Source: Bradyrhizobium iriomotense
GTDB taxonomy: Bacteria; Pseudomonadota; Alphaproteobacteria; Rhizobiales; Xanthobacteraceae
Reading direction: 5' to 3'
Assembly (NCBI RefSeq): GCF_018129405.1
Contig: NZ_JAFCLP010000002.1
Coordinates: 310,001 to 374,000, forward strand
Length of the DNA stretch: 64,000 nt
This document shows positions 48,550-55,695 of the stretch, in pieces. The notes beneath the pieces were generated by a model. The model made no database searches and was not told the origin of the DNA. It saw only the letters and a program-made list of their open reading frames with translations. How positions within the stretch are numbered: position 1 is the stretch's first letter; each line of letters starts with the position of its first letter. The position numbers and the translations under genes are program-made.

Positions 48550-49683
48550 ATGAACGAAGCGCCCCGCATCCGGCCGGAACGGAACGTCGAACTCGGCGCC
48601 AGCAACGAGCCGTTCCAGAATCTGCACGAATTCATCAAGAAGGCGCGCGCCAACCTCAACCAGAACGCCTGGGATTATATCGTCGGCGCCGCCGAAACCG
48701 AGACCACGATGCGCCGCAACCGCATGGCGCTGGACGAGATCGCCTTTCGCCCGCGTGTGCTGCGCGACGTGCATGAGGTCGACGGCTCGGTCGAGCAGTT
48801 CGGCCGCAAGATGCGCCTGCCGGTGGTGCTGGCGCCAGTCGGGGCGCTGGAAGTCTTCGACCCGCACGGAGCGGCGGCCGTCGCCCGCGCCGCCCGCGCC
48901 TTCGGCGCGGCACACATGCTGAGCTCGGTAACCGAGCCGGGGCTGGAGAAAACCGCTGAAGCCGCCCCCGATGCGCTGCGCCTGTTCCAGCTCTATGTCC
49001 GTGGTGACGACGCCTTCGTCGCCGATGTCGTCAGCCGCGCCGAGAAGAACGCCTATGCCGCCTTCTGCCTGACCGTGGACACCGCCCATTACAGCCGTCG
49101 CGAACGTGACATCGCCAAGCGCTATGTTCGCGAGAGCCGCCTGCGCGCCACTGGCGGCGACTACCAGAAAGGACTGGAATGGCGAACGGTGAAGATGATC
49201 AAGGACAAGTTCAAGATCCCCCTGATCCTGAAGGGCATCGCCACCGCCGAGGACGCGTTGATCGCGCTCGATCACGGCGTCGAGTGGATCTACGTCTCCA
49301 ACCATGGCGGCCGCCAGCTCGATCACGGGCGCGGCGCCATGCATGTCCTGCCTGAAATCGTCGACGCCGTGAAAGGCCGCGCCAAGATCATGGTCGATGG
49401 CGGCTTCTGCCGCGGCACCGACATCGTCAAGGCGATTGCGGCCGGCGCCGACCTCGTCGGCATCGGCCGGCTGCAATGCTGGGCCCTGGCGGCGGCCGGC
49501 GAAGCCGGCGTGACGCGGATGCTGGAGTTACTGGAAGACGAGGTGCTGCGTTGCCTCGGCCTTCTGGGCGCCACCTCGTTCGCCGAGGTTGACAAATCCT
49601 GCCTGCATCCGGCCATCGCCACCAACGCGCCGAGCGTGTTCAGCGCGTTCCCGCTGTTCGACCACGACCCCTATCGATATTGA
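48550..49683 (+). CDS. FMN-dependent alpha-hydroxy-acid oxidase/dehydrogenase
   Basis: The 377-residue TIM-barrel flavoprotein belongs to the lactate dehydrogenase/glycolate oxidase family. It contains WDYIVGAAETETTMRRNR at the N-terminus, PVVLAPVGALEVFDPHG, the FMN-binding LFQLYV, the lysine in LILKGIATAEDA, the catalytic segment YVSNHGGRQLDHGRG and GRLQCWALAAAGE. The natural substrate (lactate, mandelate, glycolate or other) cannot be assigned. CTCGGGAGGATAACA is a strong ribosome-binding site. A HAD hydrolase gene follows after 15 bases, probably in the same transcript. Confidence 0.9.
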   Translation: MNEAPRIRPERNVELGASNEPFQNLHEFIKKARANLNQNAWDYIVGAAETETTMRRNRMALDEIAFRPRVLRDVHEVDGSVEQFGRKMRLPVVLAPVGALEVFDPHGAAAVARAARAFGAAHMLSSVTEPGLEKTAEAAPDALRLFQLYVRGDDAFVADVVSRAEKNAYAAFCLTVDTAHYSRRERDIAKRYVRESRLRATGGDYQKGLEWRTVKMIKDKFKIPLILKGIATAEDALIALDHGVEWIYVSNHGGRQLDHGRGAMHVLPEIVDAVKGRAKIMVDGGFCRGTDIVKAIAAGADLVGIGRLQCWALAAAGEAGVTRMLELLEDEVLRCLGLLGATSFAEVDKSCLHPAIATNAPSVFSAFPLFDHDPYRY

Positions 49684-49698
49684 AGTGAAAAGGACGCT

Positions 49699-50325
49699 AT
49701 GACTTCGCTCTCTCCCGGCAGCGCAGATGCGCTTCTGTTCGATCTCGGGCGCGTGGTGCTCGATATCGATTTCTCCAAGGTGATCGCCTGCTGGGCGGGA
49801 CATGCCGGCTGCCAGCCTGAAGCCATCGTCGCGCGCTTTGTGCGCGACTGTGAGGCCTATCGGCTCCACGAGGTCGGCAAGATCAGCGACGAGGACTATT
49901 TCGCCTCGCTGCGTGCTTCGCTCGGGATCGGCATCTCGGATGCGCAGTTCCTGGAAGGCTGGAACGCGATCTTCGCCGGCGAGATGCCTGACATCGCGGA
50001 GCTGTTGCCGCGGGCGGCCAAGCGGATGCCGCTTTACGCCTTCTCCAACACCAACCGGCCGCATGTGGACTACTTCTCGAAGGAATATGCCGGCCTGCTT
50101 GGCCATTTTCGCGAGCTCTATCTGTCATCCAGCATCGGCCTGCGCAAACCGGACGCGGAGGCTTTCGACCATGTCGTGGCCGCCATGGGCATGCCGGCGA
50201 GCCGCATCGTGTTCTTCGACGACCTCGCAGAAAACATCGAGGGGGCAAGGGCGCGCGGATTGACGGCGGTGCATGTGACCTCCCCCCGTGACGTCGGTGA
50301 GGCGCTGAAGAAGCTCGGGATTTGA
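49699..50325 (+). CDS. HAD-superfamily hydrolase
   Basis: The 208-residue protein has HAD motif I as LLFDLGRVVLDID, with the second Asp of the usual DxD replaced by Gly-Arg as in the haloacid-dehalogenase/epoxide-hydrolase-like YihX branch. Motif II is the Ser/Asn of FSNTN, motif III the Lys of GLRKPDAEAF, and motif IV FFDDLAENIEGA. It probably acts as a phosphatase on a small sugar phosphate or nucleotide. AAAAGGACGCT precedes the ATG. It follows the alpha-hydroxy-acid dehydrogenase gene by 15 bases, so a phosphoglycolate-like link is conceivable but unproven. Confidence 0.87.
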   Translation: MTSLSPGSADALLFDLGRVVLDIDFSKVIACWAGHAGCQPEAIVARFVRDCEAYRLHEVGKISDEDYFASLRASLGIGISDAQFLEGWNAIFAGEMPDIAELLPRAAKRMPLYAFSNTNRPHVDYFSKEYAGLLGHFRELYLSSSIGLRKPDAEAFDHVVAAMGMPASRIVFFDDLAENIEGARARGLTAVHVTSPRDVGEALKKLGI

Positions 50326-50480
50326 ACGGACCCGCCTCCCGGCACGTGCGGTTCCGGGAACTCATCTGCCAAAAATGAGGAACCAAATCGCTTTGTGCAT
50401 TTTTGTACAGAGTTCCGGGAACGGAATCCGCCCTTCCGGACTCTTGAGTCCGTTGGGACTTCTACATTGGACTGATCGAC

Positions 50481-50675
50481 GTGCTGGGCAAATCCTACCT
50501 CACCAAGCAAGCCTCTCTCCTGCTCGAGTTCGCAAGAACCACCTCGGATTCGGACCTATCCGCCAAGCTGATCAGCAAGGCCGCCGACCTGAAATCCCAG
50601 GCCGACCCGCTGCCCGATAAGGACCAGGGCCCCAAAGCGCCGGACGTCAGTCCGGGCGACCCGGCCGGGAGTTGA
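50481..50675 (+). CDS. Small conserved Bradyrhizobium-type protein (64 aa)
   Basis: The short protein contains KSYLTKQASLLLEFARTTSDSDLSAKLISKAADLKSQ, an amphipathic helical pattern that I recall from many small Bradyrhizobium proteins of unknown function, followed by a Pro/Asp-rich tail. It starts with GTG at 50481. The likely cytoplasmic protein has no catalytic motif. A 30-codon membrane-protein frame follows after three bases, so the two are probably translated from one message. Confidence 0.65.
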   Translation: MLGKSYLTKQASLLLEFARTTSDSDLSAKLISKAADLKSQADPLPDKDQGPKAPDVSPGDPAGS

Positions 50676-50678
50676 CCG

Positions 50679-50771
50679 ATGCTGGCCGTGGCGCTCGTTC
50701 TTCTCGTGCTTGCCATGGCCGTCCTCGTACCGGTCTGTCTCGCCTTCCGGATCATGCCGCGGAGGATTTGA
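50679..50771 (+). CDS. 30-residue single-helix membrane protein
   Basis: The frame reads M-LAVALVLLVLAMAVLVPV-CLAF and ends with a basic RIMPRRI tail, a classic small transmembrane helix with positive C-terminus. GGGAG lies eight bases before the ATG, overlapping the end of the upstream 64-residue gene, whose stop is three bases away. It overlaps the nominal 3-prime end of the ParE gene, but not the end at 50777 that the frameshift-corrected toxin would have. No homologue is known to me. Confidence 0.5.
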   Translation: MLAVALVLLVLAMAVLVPVCLAFRIMPRRI

Positions 50772-51069
50772 GGTCCTCAGGTGTCCGAATGCTCGCGTTC
50801 CCGTGCGGGATGCTGGATCGTGAGAATGACGACTTCGCCGGCCGCTCGTCCAGCGCATAATAGACCAAATACGGATATCGCCGCGTCACCAGCTTGCGCA
50901 CGCCCTCAACCTGCTGCGGTCTACCAAGTCGCGGGAAGCGAACGAGATTCTGAAGCGATTGAAGGATCGCAGCACGCACGCGCAACGCGCCTTGCGGGCT
51001 GTAGTCCCGAACATACTCGGCAATGCTGATGAGATCTTGTGTCGCGCGCGGGGTGAACCGGAGTTTCAT
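50752..51069 (-). CDS. ParE/RelE-type toxin, apparently frameshifted near its C-terminus
   Basis: As read, the frame encodes 105 residues: MKLRFTPRATQDLISIAEYV, GRPQQVEGVRKLVTRRYPYLVYYALDE match the ParE toxin family, but after DE the sequence (RPAKSSFSRSSIP) loses family character. Shifting by one base near 50844 gives DEAAGEVVILTIQHPARERE, the expected ParE C-terminus, with a stop at 50777 and a total of 97 residues. So one base appears to be missing (a G after GAG on the coding strand), either a real mutation or a sequencing error. It overlaps the upstream antitoxin gene by four bases, the usual operon layout. Confidence 0.8.
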   Translation of the reverse strand: MKLRFTPRATQDLISIAEYVRDYSPQGALRVRAAILQSLQNLVRFPRLGRPQQVEGVRKLVTRRYPYLVYYALDERPAKSSFSRSSIPHGNASIRTPEDLKSSAA

Positions 51070-51293
51070 CGCTCGAAGCGGCGAAATGCGACTTCCACCT
51101 CGGCATCAGATGAAAACTGCCGGAGATTGGCTTGTGCAAGCCCCTCAAGGACCGCCGGAAGATGCCCCGGGTCGATCTCCTCGGGCTCTCCTGCGTTTCC
51201 GGTCAAGGCCAGCATCGCGCGCGCAATTTCGTCCTGGCTATCCGCAGGAAGCTGCCGCACGGCCTGGAGCGCTTTTTCGAGCAATTTGGTCAT
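51066..51293 (-). CDS. Antitoxin of a ParE-type toxin-antitoxin pair
   Basis: The 75-residue protein is mostly helical, with LLEKALQAVRQLPADSQDEIARAMLAL at the N-terminus and a C-terminal GLAQANLRQFSSDAEVEVAFRRF toxin-binding-like segment. Small acidic antitoxins of this type usually precede parE in rhizobial genomes. No classic HTH or ribbon-helix-helix pattern is certain. The stop overlaps the toxin ATG by four bases (ATGA), implying coupled translation. It lies just upstream of, and divergent from, moeA. Confidence 0.75.
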   Translation of the reverse strand: MTKLLEKALQAVRQLPADSQDEIARAMLALTGNAGEPEEIDPGHLPAVLEGLAQANLRQFSSDAEVEVAFRRFER

Positions 51294-51427
51294 GGAGGGA
51301 AGATAAGCCGAGCCTCCGCCAAAAGGAAGTGTGGCTTCTCGCTCCGTCGAGGAGCCCTTTTGCTTCAGCCTCTCCGCTCGGCTAGAACGCTGCCGACCGA
51401 GTCCTTCGATTGTTGCGGGAGTTCGCC

Positions 51428-52639
51428 GTGGCCCTGATGCCGGTATCCGATGCGCTTGCCGCCGTGCTCGCGGGTGCAGAGCCTCTGGCCGAAGAAGCGG
51501 TGGCCCTCGACCAAGCCTACCACCGCGTGCTCGCGCGCGACGTCGCGGCGCGGCGCACGCAGCCGCCGGAGGCGATGTCGGCGATGGACGGCTATGCCGT
51601 GCGCGCGGCCGATGCGGCGACGATCGATTCCCAGCTGACGGTCATCGGCGAGGTCGCGGCCGGGCGGCCGTTTGCCGGATTGGTCGGCGCCGGCGAAGCC
51701 GTCCGGATCTTCACCGGCGGCGTCGTTCCTGCCGGCGCGGACGCGGTCGTGATCCAGGAGGATACGGTCACGAACGGCAAGCGCATCACGATCAAGGAAG
51801 CAGCGATTCCCGGACGGCACATCCGGCGCGCCGGGGTCGACTTTGCCGAGGGCGACGTGCTGCTGCGGAAGGGAACCCGGCTCACCGACCGCGACCTGGC
51901 GCTCGCCGCCGGGATGAACCACCCGCACCTGCCCGTCCAACGCCGTCCGAAGGTCGCGATCCTCGCCACCGGCGACGAGCTGGTGATGCCCGGAGCAACG
52001 CCCGGCCCCGGCCAGATCGTCTCCTCCAACGGCTATGCCCTGCACGCGCTCGCCCGCCAGGAGGGCGCTGATACCGTCGACCTCGGCGTTGCCGCGGACA
52101 CGCTGGAGGCCACCACCGCCGGAATACGCCAGGCCCGCGAGAGCGGCGCCGACATCCTGATCACGACCGGCGGCGCCTCCGTCGGCGACCACGACCTGGT
52201 CCAGCAGGCGCTCAAGGCCGAGGGGATCGCGATGACGTTCTGGAAGATCGCGATGCGGCCGGGCAAGCCGATGATGCACGGGCGGCTCGGCACGATGCGC
52301 GTGATCGGCCTGCCCGGTAATCCCGTGTCATCCTATGTGTGCGGCTTCCTGTTCATGGTGCCGCTGATTCGCGCGTTGTCGGGCCAACAGGTGATTCACC
52401 ATCGCCGCGAGCGCGCCGTGCTCGGCCGCGACGTCGGCGCAAACGACCAGCGTGAGGATTATCTCCGCGCGCGCCTGGAGCTGCGCGACGATGGCAATCT
52501 CGTCGCCCTTCCCGTCAGCCATCAGGACTCTTCACTGCTTGCGAATCTCGCTGCGGCACAGGTACTTCTCGTGCGCGCGCCATTCGCCCCCAAGGCCGAG
52601 GCCGGCACGCCTTGCGAGGTGCTGCGGCTCCCCGTCTGA
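51428..52639 (+). CDS. moeA: Molybdopterin molybdenumtransferase MoeA
   Basis: MoeA inserts molybdate into adenylylated molybdopterin, completing molybdenum cofactor. The 403-residue protein has MSAMDGYAVRAAD, GEVAAGRPF, the segment RIFTGGVVPAGADAVVIQED, and the MoCF-biosynthesis domain with ATGDELV, SSNGYAL, TTGGASVGDHD and GLPGNPVSSYV. GGGAG seven bases upstream favours the GTG at 51428; an ATG three codons later is an alternative. It is the usual partner of moaC and lexA, but moaC is 16.5 kb away here. Confidence 0.95.
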   Translation: MALMPVSDALAAVLAGAEPLAEEAVALDQAYHRVLARDVAARRTQPPEAMSAMDGYAVRAADAATIDSQLTVIGEVAAGRPFAGLVGAGEAVRIFTGGVVPAGADAVVIQEDTVTNGKRITIKEAAIPGRHIRRAGVDFAEGDVLLRKGTRLTDRDLALAAGMNHPHLPVQRRPKVAILATGDELVMPGATPGPGQIVSSNGYALHALARQEGADTVDLGVAADTLEATTAGIRQARESGADILITTGGASVGDHDLVQQALKAEGIAMTFWKIAMRPGKPMMHGRLGTMRVIGLPGNPVSSYVCGFLFMVPLIRALSGQQVIHHRRERAVLGRDVGANDQREDYLRARLELRDDGNLVALPVSHQDSSLLANLAAAQVLLVRAPFAPKAEAGTPCEVLRLPV

Positions 52640-52700
52640 GCTGCACGGCCACACGCGTTCCGCGAACTTTGCCCTGTTCACGGTAAATTAAGCAGTTGCG

Positions 52701-52715
52701 GAACACATATCGAAC
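52701..52715. promoter_or_regulatory. lexA operator: SOS box (LexA operator) upstream of lexA
   Basis: GAAC-ACATATC-GAAC fits the alphaproteobacterial LexA site, a direct repeat GTTC-N7-GTTC read on the other strand. It lies 98 bases before the lexA start and overlaps a plausible promoter (TTGCGG at 52696, TATAGT at 52717). A second imperfect site, GTTC-N7-GTTT, follows at 52727-52741. It implies LexA autoregulation. Confidence 0.85.
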
Positions 52716-52813
52716 ATATAGTGTCCGTTCATGATTTGTTTCGAGCATGCAGCGGCTTATCGCTGAACCAGCGTCTCGGAATCGAACGACATCAACCGGG
52801 GGATTTGGTCGAG

Positions 52814-53515
52814 ATGTTAACGCGCAAACAATACGAGCTTCTGCGATTCATCAGCGAGCGTCTGAAGGAAAGCGGCGTGCCGCCCTCCTTCGACGAGATG
52901 AAGGACGCGCTCGACCTGCGCTCGAAATCGGGCATCCATCGCCTGATCACCGCACTCGAGGAGCGCGGCTTCATCCGGCGCCTGCCCAACCGGGCCCGCG
53001 CGATCGAAGTCATCAAGCTGCCCGAGCTCCAGGCGGCTGCCGGCAACCGCCGCGGCTTCACGCCGAGCGTCATCGAGGGCAATCTCGGCAAGGTGCGCAC
53101 GACGTCCAGCCTGCCCGCCGACGAGGGTGAGCGTCCCGTCGCCGTGCCTGTCATGGGCCGTATCGCGGCCGGCACGCCCATCGAGGCGCTGCAGACCCGC
53201 AGCCACACCATCAGCGTACCGCCTGACATGCTCGGCTCCGGCGAGCACTACGCGCTTGAGGTGCGCGGCGATTCGATGGTGGAAGCCGGCATCCTCGACG
53301 GCGACATGGCGCTGATCCAGCGCAACGAGAGCGCCGACACCGGCGACATCGTGGTGGCGCTGATCGACGACGAGGAAGCTACGCTGAAGCGCTTCCGCCG
53401 CCGCGGCGCCTCGATCGCGCTCGAGCCCGCCAACGCCGCCTATGAGGTCCGCATCCTGCCGCCCAACCGGGTGAAGATTCAGGGCAAGCTGATCGGCCTG
53501 TACCGGAAGTACTGA
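52814..53515 (+). CDS. lexA: LexA repressor, SOS response regulator
   Basis: LexA represses SOS genes and self-cleaves when bound to RecA filaments. The 233-residue protein has the N-terminal winged HTH (residues 1-65; [41 protein letters not shown]), the Ala119-Gly120 cleavage site in GRIAAGTP, and the catalytic dyad Ser154 ([11 protein letters not shown]) and Lys192 (ATLKRF). The linker is longer than in E. coli, as in other Alphaproteobacteria. The ATG at 52814 gives the canonical start. A perfect hairpin follows the stop. Confidence 0.97.
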   Translation: MLTRKQYELLRFISERLKESGVPPSFDEMKDALDLRSKSGIHRLITALEERGFIRRLPNRARAIEVIKLPELQAAAGNRRGFTPSVIEGNLGKVRTTSSLPADEGERPVAVPVMGRIAAGTPIEALQTRSHTISVPPDMLGSGEHYALEVRGDSMVEAGILDGDMALIQRNESADTGDIVVALIDDEEATLKRFRRRGASIALEPANAAYEVRILPPNRVKIQGKLIGLYRKY

Positions 53516-53544
53516 GCTGCCCTCGCGATCGTTCGACACCTGTT

Positions 53545-53566
53545 GGAGCGGACAATTGTCCGCTCC
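53545..53566 (+). terminator. Terminator-like perfect palindrome after lexA
   Basis: GGAGCGGACAA is followed directly by its reverse complement TTGTCCGCTCC, a 22-bp perfect palindrome 30 bases past the lexA stop. As RNA it can form a stem of about nine pairs with an AATT loop. There is no T-tract immediately after. Confidence 0.65.
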
Positions 53567-53688
53567 GGCTGGATAGTCTTTCTGGTTCTGCACAGATTAT
53601 CCGGCCACCTCTCCCGCGCTAGATCCTCGGCACGCCGCGCGAAGCACTCATCGCTTTGCGGGCCTTTTGAGAAACCGAGGAGATAACC

Positions 53689-53892
53689 ATGCGCAAGATC
53701 GTCTTGAGCACCGTCACGATGGCGCTGATCGCAACGTCGGTGTCACAGGCCGTCGCCGCACAGTCGCATCACGTCCGCAAGACGACGCCAGCGACGACGA
53801 GCGAGCAATTCCGCAACGCACACGGTGCCATTGCACAGCCGCCGCAACCCGCCTGGCCGTATTCGGGCTGGTCGGCACCTGCTGGCCGCTGA
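53689..53892 (+). CDS. Small exported protein of unknown function
   Basis: The 67-residue protein has a signal peptide (MRKIVLSTVTMALIATSVSQAVAAQ, cut near AVAAQ) and a short mature part with SHHVRKTTPATTSEQFRNAHGAIAQPP and an aromatic WPYSGWSAPAG end. Proteins of this type, a signal followed by about 40 residues with SEQFRNA, are frequent in Bradyrhizobium; their function is unknown. GAGGAGATAACC gives a strong ribosome-binding site before the ATG. It stands alone downstream of lexA. Confidence 0.7.
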   Translation: MRKIVLSTVTMALIATSVSQAVAAQSHHVRKTTPATTSEQFRNAHGAIAQPPQPAWPYSGWSAPAGR

Positions 53893-54087
53893 CGGAGAAG
53901 CATGCCGAATGCACGGAAGCTGACTTTGTTCCTCGTGCATCTGAAAAAGATATTGTGATGGCGGCCTGCGGACCCAAAGCCGCAGATTTGCCCACAAACA
54001 AGCAGACCGTTGTATGCTTCCACTCTGATAGAGGCCTACGCCTCGACAAGAGGCGCGGGTTGCTATCTTCGAATGAGGAGCACCCCG

Positions 54088-54519
54088 ATGTGTGACTACA
54101 GCCTGCACGCCGTCGCGACGCGTCCCGCCGAAGTCGGCGAAACGATCGTCACGACAACCTTCCGCGGCACCTCGACACGCGGCTTCGCCTCCGAAGCCGA
54201 CATGTCGGTTGCGGTATGCCTGCTGCCGGGAACGGAGCTCGCTTTCGCCGACAACGTCCGTTACGACAATCGCTGGATCTGGACGCGCACCATCAACTCG
54301 CGCGTCGGCAAGTTCGGCAAGATCGATCCGCACATTCCGGACCGCCATCACGATGCGATCGAATTCCCCGACGGCAAATACGTGCTGGTGACTCAGCTCG
54401 TCGAAGGCCAGCGCGCAACCGTGCTGCAATTGCCGGTGACCCAGCCGGTGGGCGAGCGCGAGCACAAGCCGCAGATCACCGCCGACAGGCCGACGATCAC
54501 ACGCCTGCCGATCGGCTGA
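54088..54519 (+). CDS. Conserved hypothetical protein (143 aa)
   Basis: I do not recognise the family by name. The 143-residue soluble protein begins MCDYSLHAVATRPAEVGETIVTTTF and contains TSTRGFASEADMSVAVCLLPGTELAF, KFGKIDPHIPDRHHDAIEFPDGKYVLVTQLVEGQ and a basic Pro-rich end. It looks like a beta-rich fold with no signal peptide. Near-identical short proteins are familiar from Bradyrhizobium and Rhodopseudomonas. GAATGAGGAGCACCCCG before the ATG at 54088 is a good ribosome-binding site and decides the start over an upstream in-frame codon. Confidence 0.75.
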   Translation: MCDYSLHAVATRPAEVGETIVTTTFRGTSTRGFASEADMSVAVCLLPGTELAFADNVRYDNRWIWTRTINSRVGKFGKIDPHIPDRHHDAIEFPDGKYVLVTQLVEGQRATVLQLPVTQPVGEREHKPQITADRPTITRLPIG

Positions 54520-54744
54520 CGTAGCCGCACCCCGGCTCACGGGTCGGGGCCAGGAATGAAATCGCCATCGCCGGCCGTGGCCGGCGACGTGGTGCGGTTT
54601 GCATCTTCGAAAATACCTTCGCCGGACCACCCGCCGCTGTTCTCCGTCGCACGAAGTTTGCGCTGCCCTGCCTGAATTTTGAACGTCCGTTCCGCAGGCA
54701 AATGGCCGATGCTGCCAAAAGGCTTGAGGCAGCGGACACGTTCG

Positions 54745-55686
54745 ATGAAGACCTTCATTCGCGTCGTTGAACTCTGGGTGCCCGACCGAACGCGTATGCG
54801 GCTGGAATTCGGCGGCGGCCTCTACGGCGAAGGGCTGTCCGCGTTCGAAGCCGCAAGTGAAGATATGCGCTTCGGACGTGATGAGGGCCTTCCCGGCAAG
54901 GCCTGGGCTTCTGGCCATCCCGTCATCCTCACCAAATTCGCCAATTCCTACTTCAAGCGGACCGACCAGGCGCTCGCGGCAGGCCTGACCTGCGGCGTGG
55001 CGGTGCCGGTGTTTTCAGGCGAATTCCTGCAGGCCGTAATGGTGCTGTTCTGCGGCGACGACGAAGCGCATGTCGGCGCGATCGAGCTCTGGCACAACGA
55101 TCCCGATACCTCCCACGAGATGGGGCTCGTCGACGGCTACTATGGCACCGCCGAGATGTTCGAGTTCAACTCGCGCCACACCAGGTTTCCGCGCGGCTTC
55201 GGCCTGCCCGGACGCACCTGGAAAGCCGGCCTGCCGCTGATCATCAAGGACCTGCACAACGCCAAGAGCTTTCTGCGCTGGGAAGACGCCGCCGAGGTCG
55301 GGATCAATCTCGGTGTCGGCGTGCCCTACCAGACCAGTACCGACCAGACCTGGGTGCTGACCTTCCTCTCCGCGCAGGCGACGCCGATTGCACGGCGCTT
55401 CGAGATCTGGGTACCGAACGAGGCCCGTTCTGCGCTGGTGTTCCGCGCCGGGGATTGCAGCGCCCAGACCGACCTTGCCGCGCTCTATGCAGACAAATCC
55501 ATCGGCAGGAGCGAGGGCAGCATCGGCGGCGCCTGGGCCACCGCGATGCCCGCCCTCAACGATGATCTGGCGCATGACAATTCTATCGCGGCCACTGAAG
55601 CCCGCGCGTCCGGGCTGAGCCAGATGGTGGCCTTGCCGGTGATCGGGAAAGCCGGGCTCGACGCCGTGCTGGCCTGGTACCTGTAG
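54745..55686 (+). CDS. Tandem GAF-like domain protein
   Basis: The 313-residue protein has two or three related segments with the pattern ELWVPDRTRMRLEFGGG / GLPGKAWASGHPVILTKF and GFGLPGRTWKAGLPLIIKDL / WEDAAEVGINLGVGVPYQT, and a third EIWVPNEARSALVFRAG / GGAWATAMPAL. These are typical of GAF domains (GLPG.AW..G.P). It has no output domain, so it may act as a small-molecule or redox sensor that works through a partner. The ATG at 54745 gives MKTFIRVVELWVPD; an upstream TTG-start frame is less likely. It converges with comEC, 9 bases away. Confidence 0.75.
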   Translation: MKTFIRVVELWVPDRTRMRLEFGGGLYGEGLSAFEAASEDMRFGRDEGLPGKAWASGHPVILTKFANSYFKRTDQALAAGLTCGVAVPVFSGEFLQAVMVLFCGDDEAHVGAIELWHNDPDTSHEMGLVDGYYGTAEMFEFNSRHTRFPRGFGLPGRTWKAGLPLIIKDLHNAKSFLRWEDAAEVGINLGVGVPYQTSTDQTWVLTFLSAQATPIARRFEIWVPNEARSALVFRAGDCSAQTDLAALYADKSIGRSEGSIGGAWATAMPALNDDLAHDNSIAATEARASGLSQMVALPVIGKAGLDAVLAWYL

Positions 55687-55695
55687 CCCGTCCGC

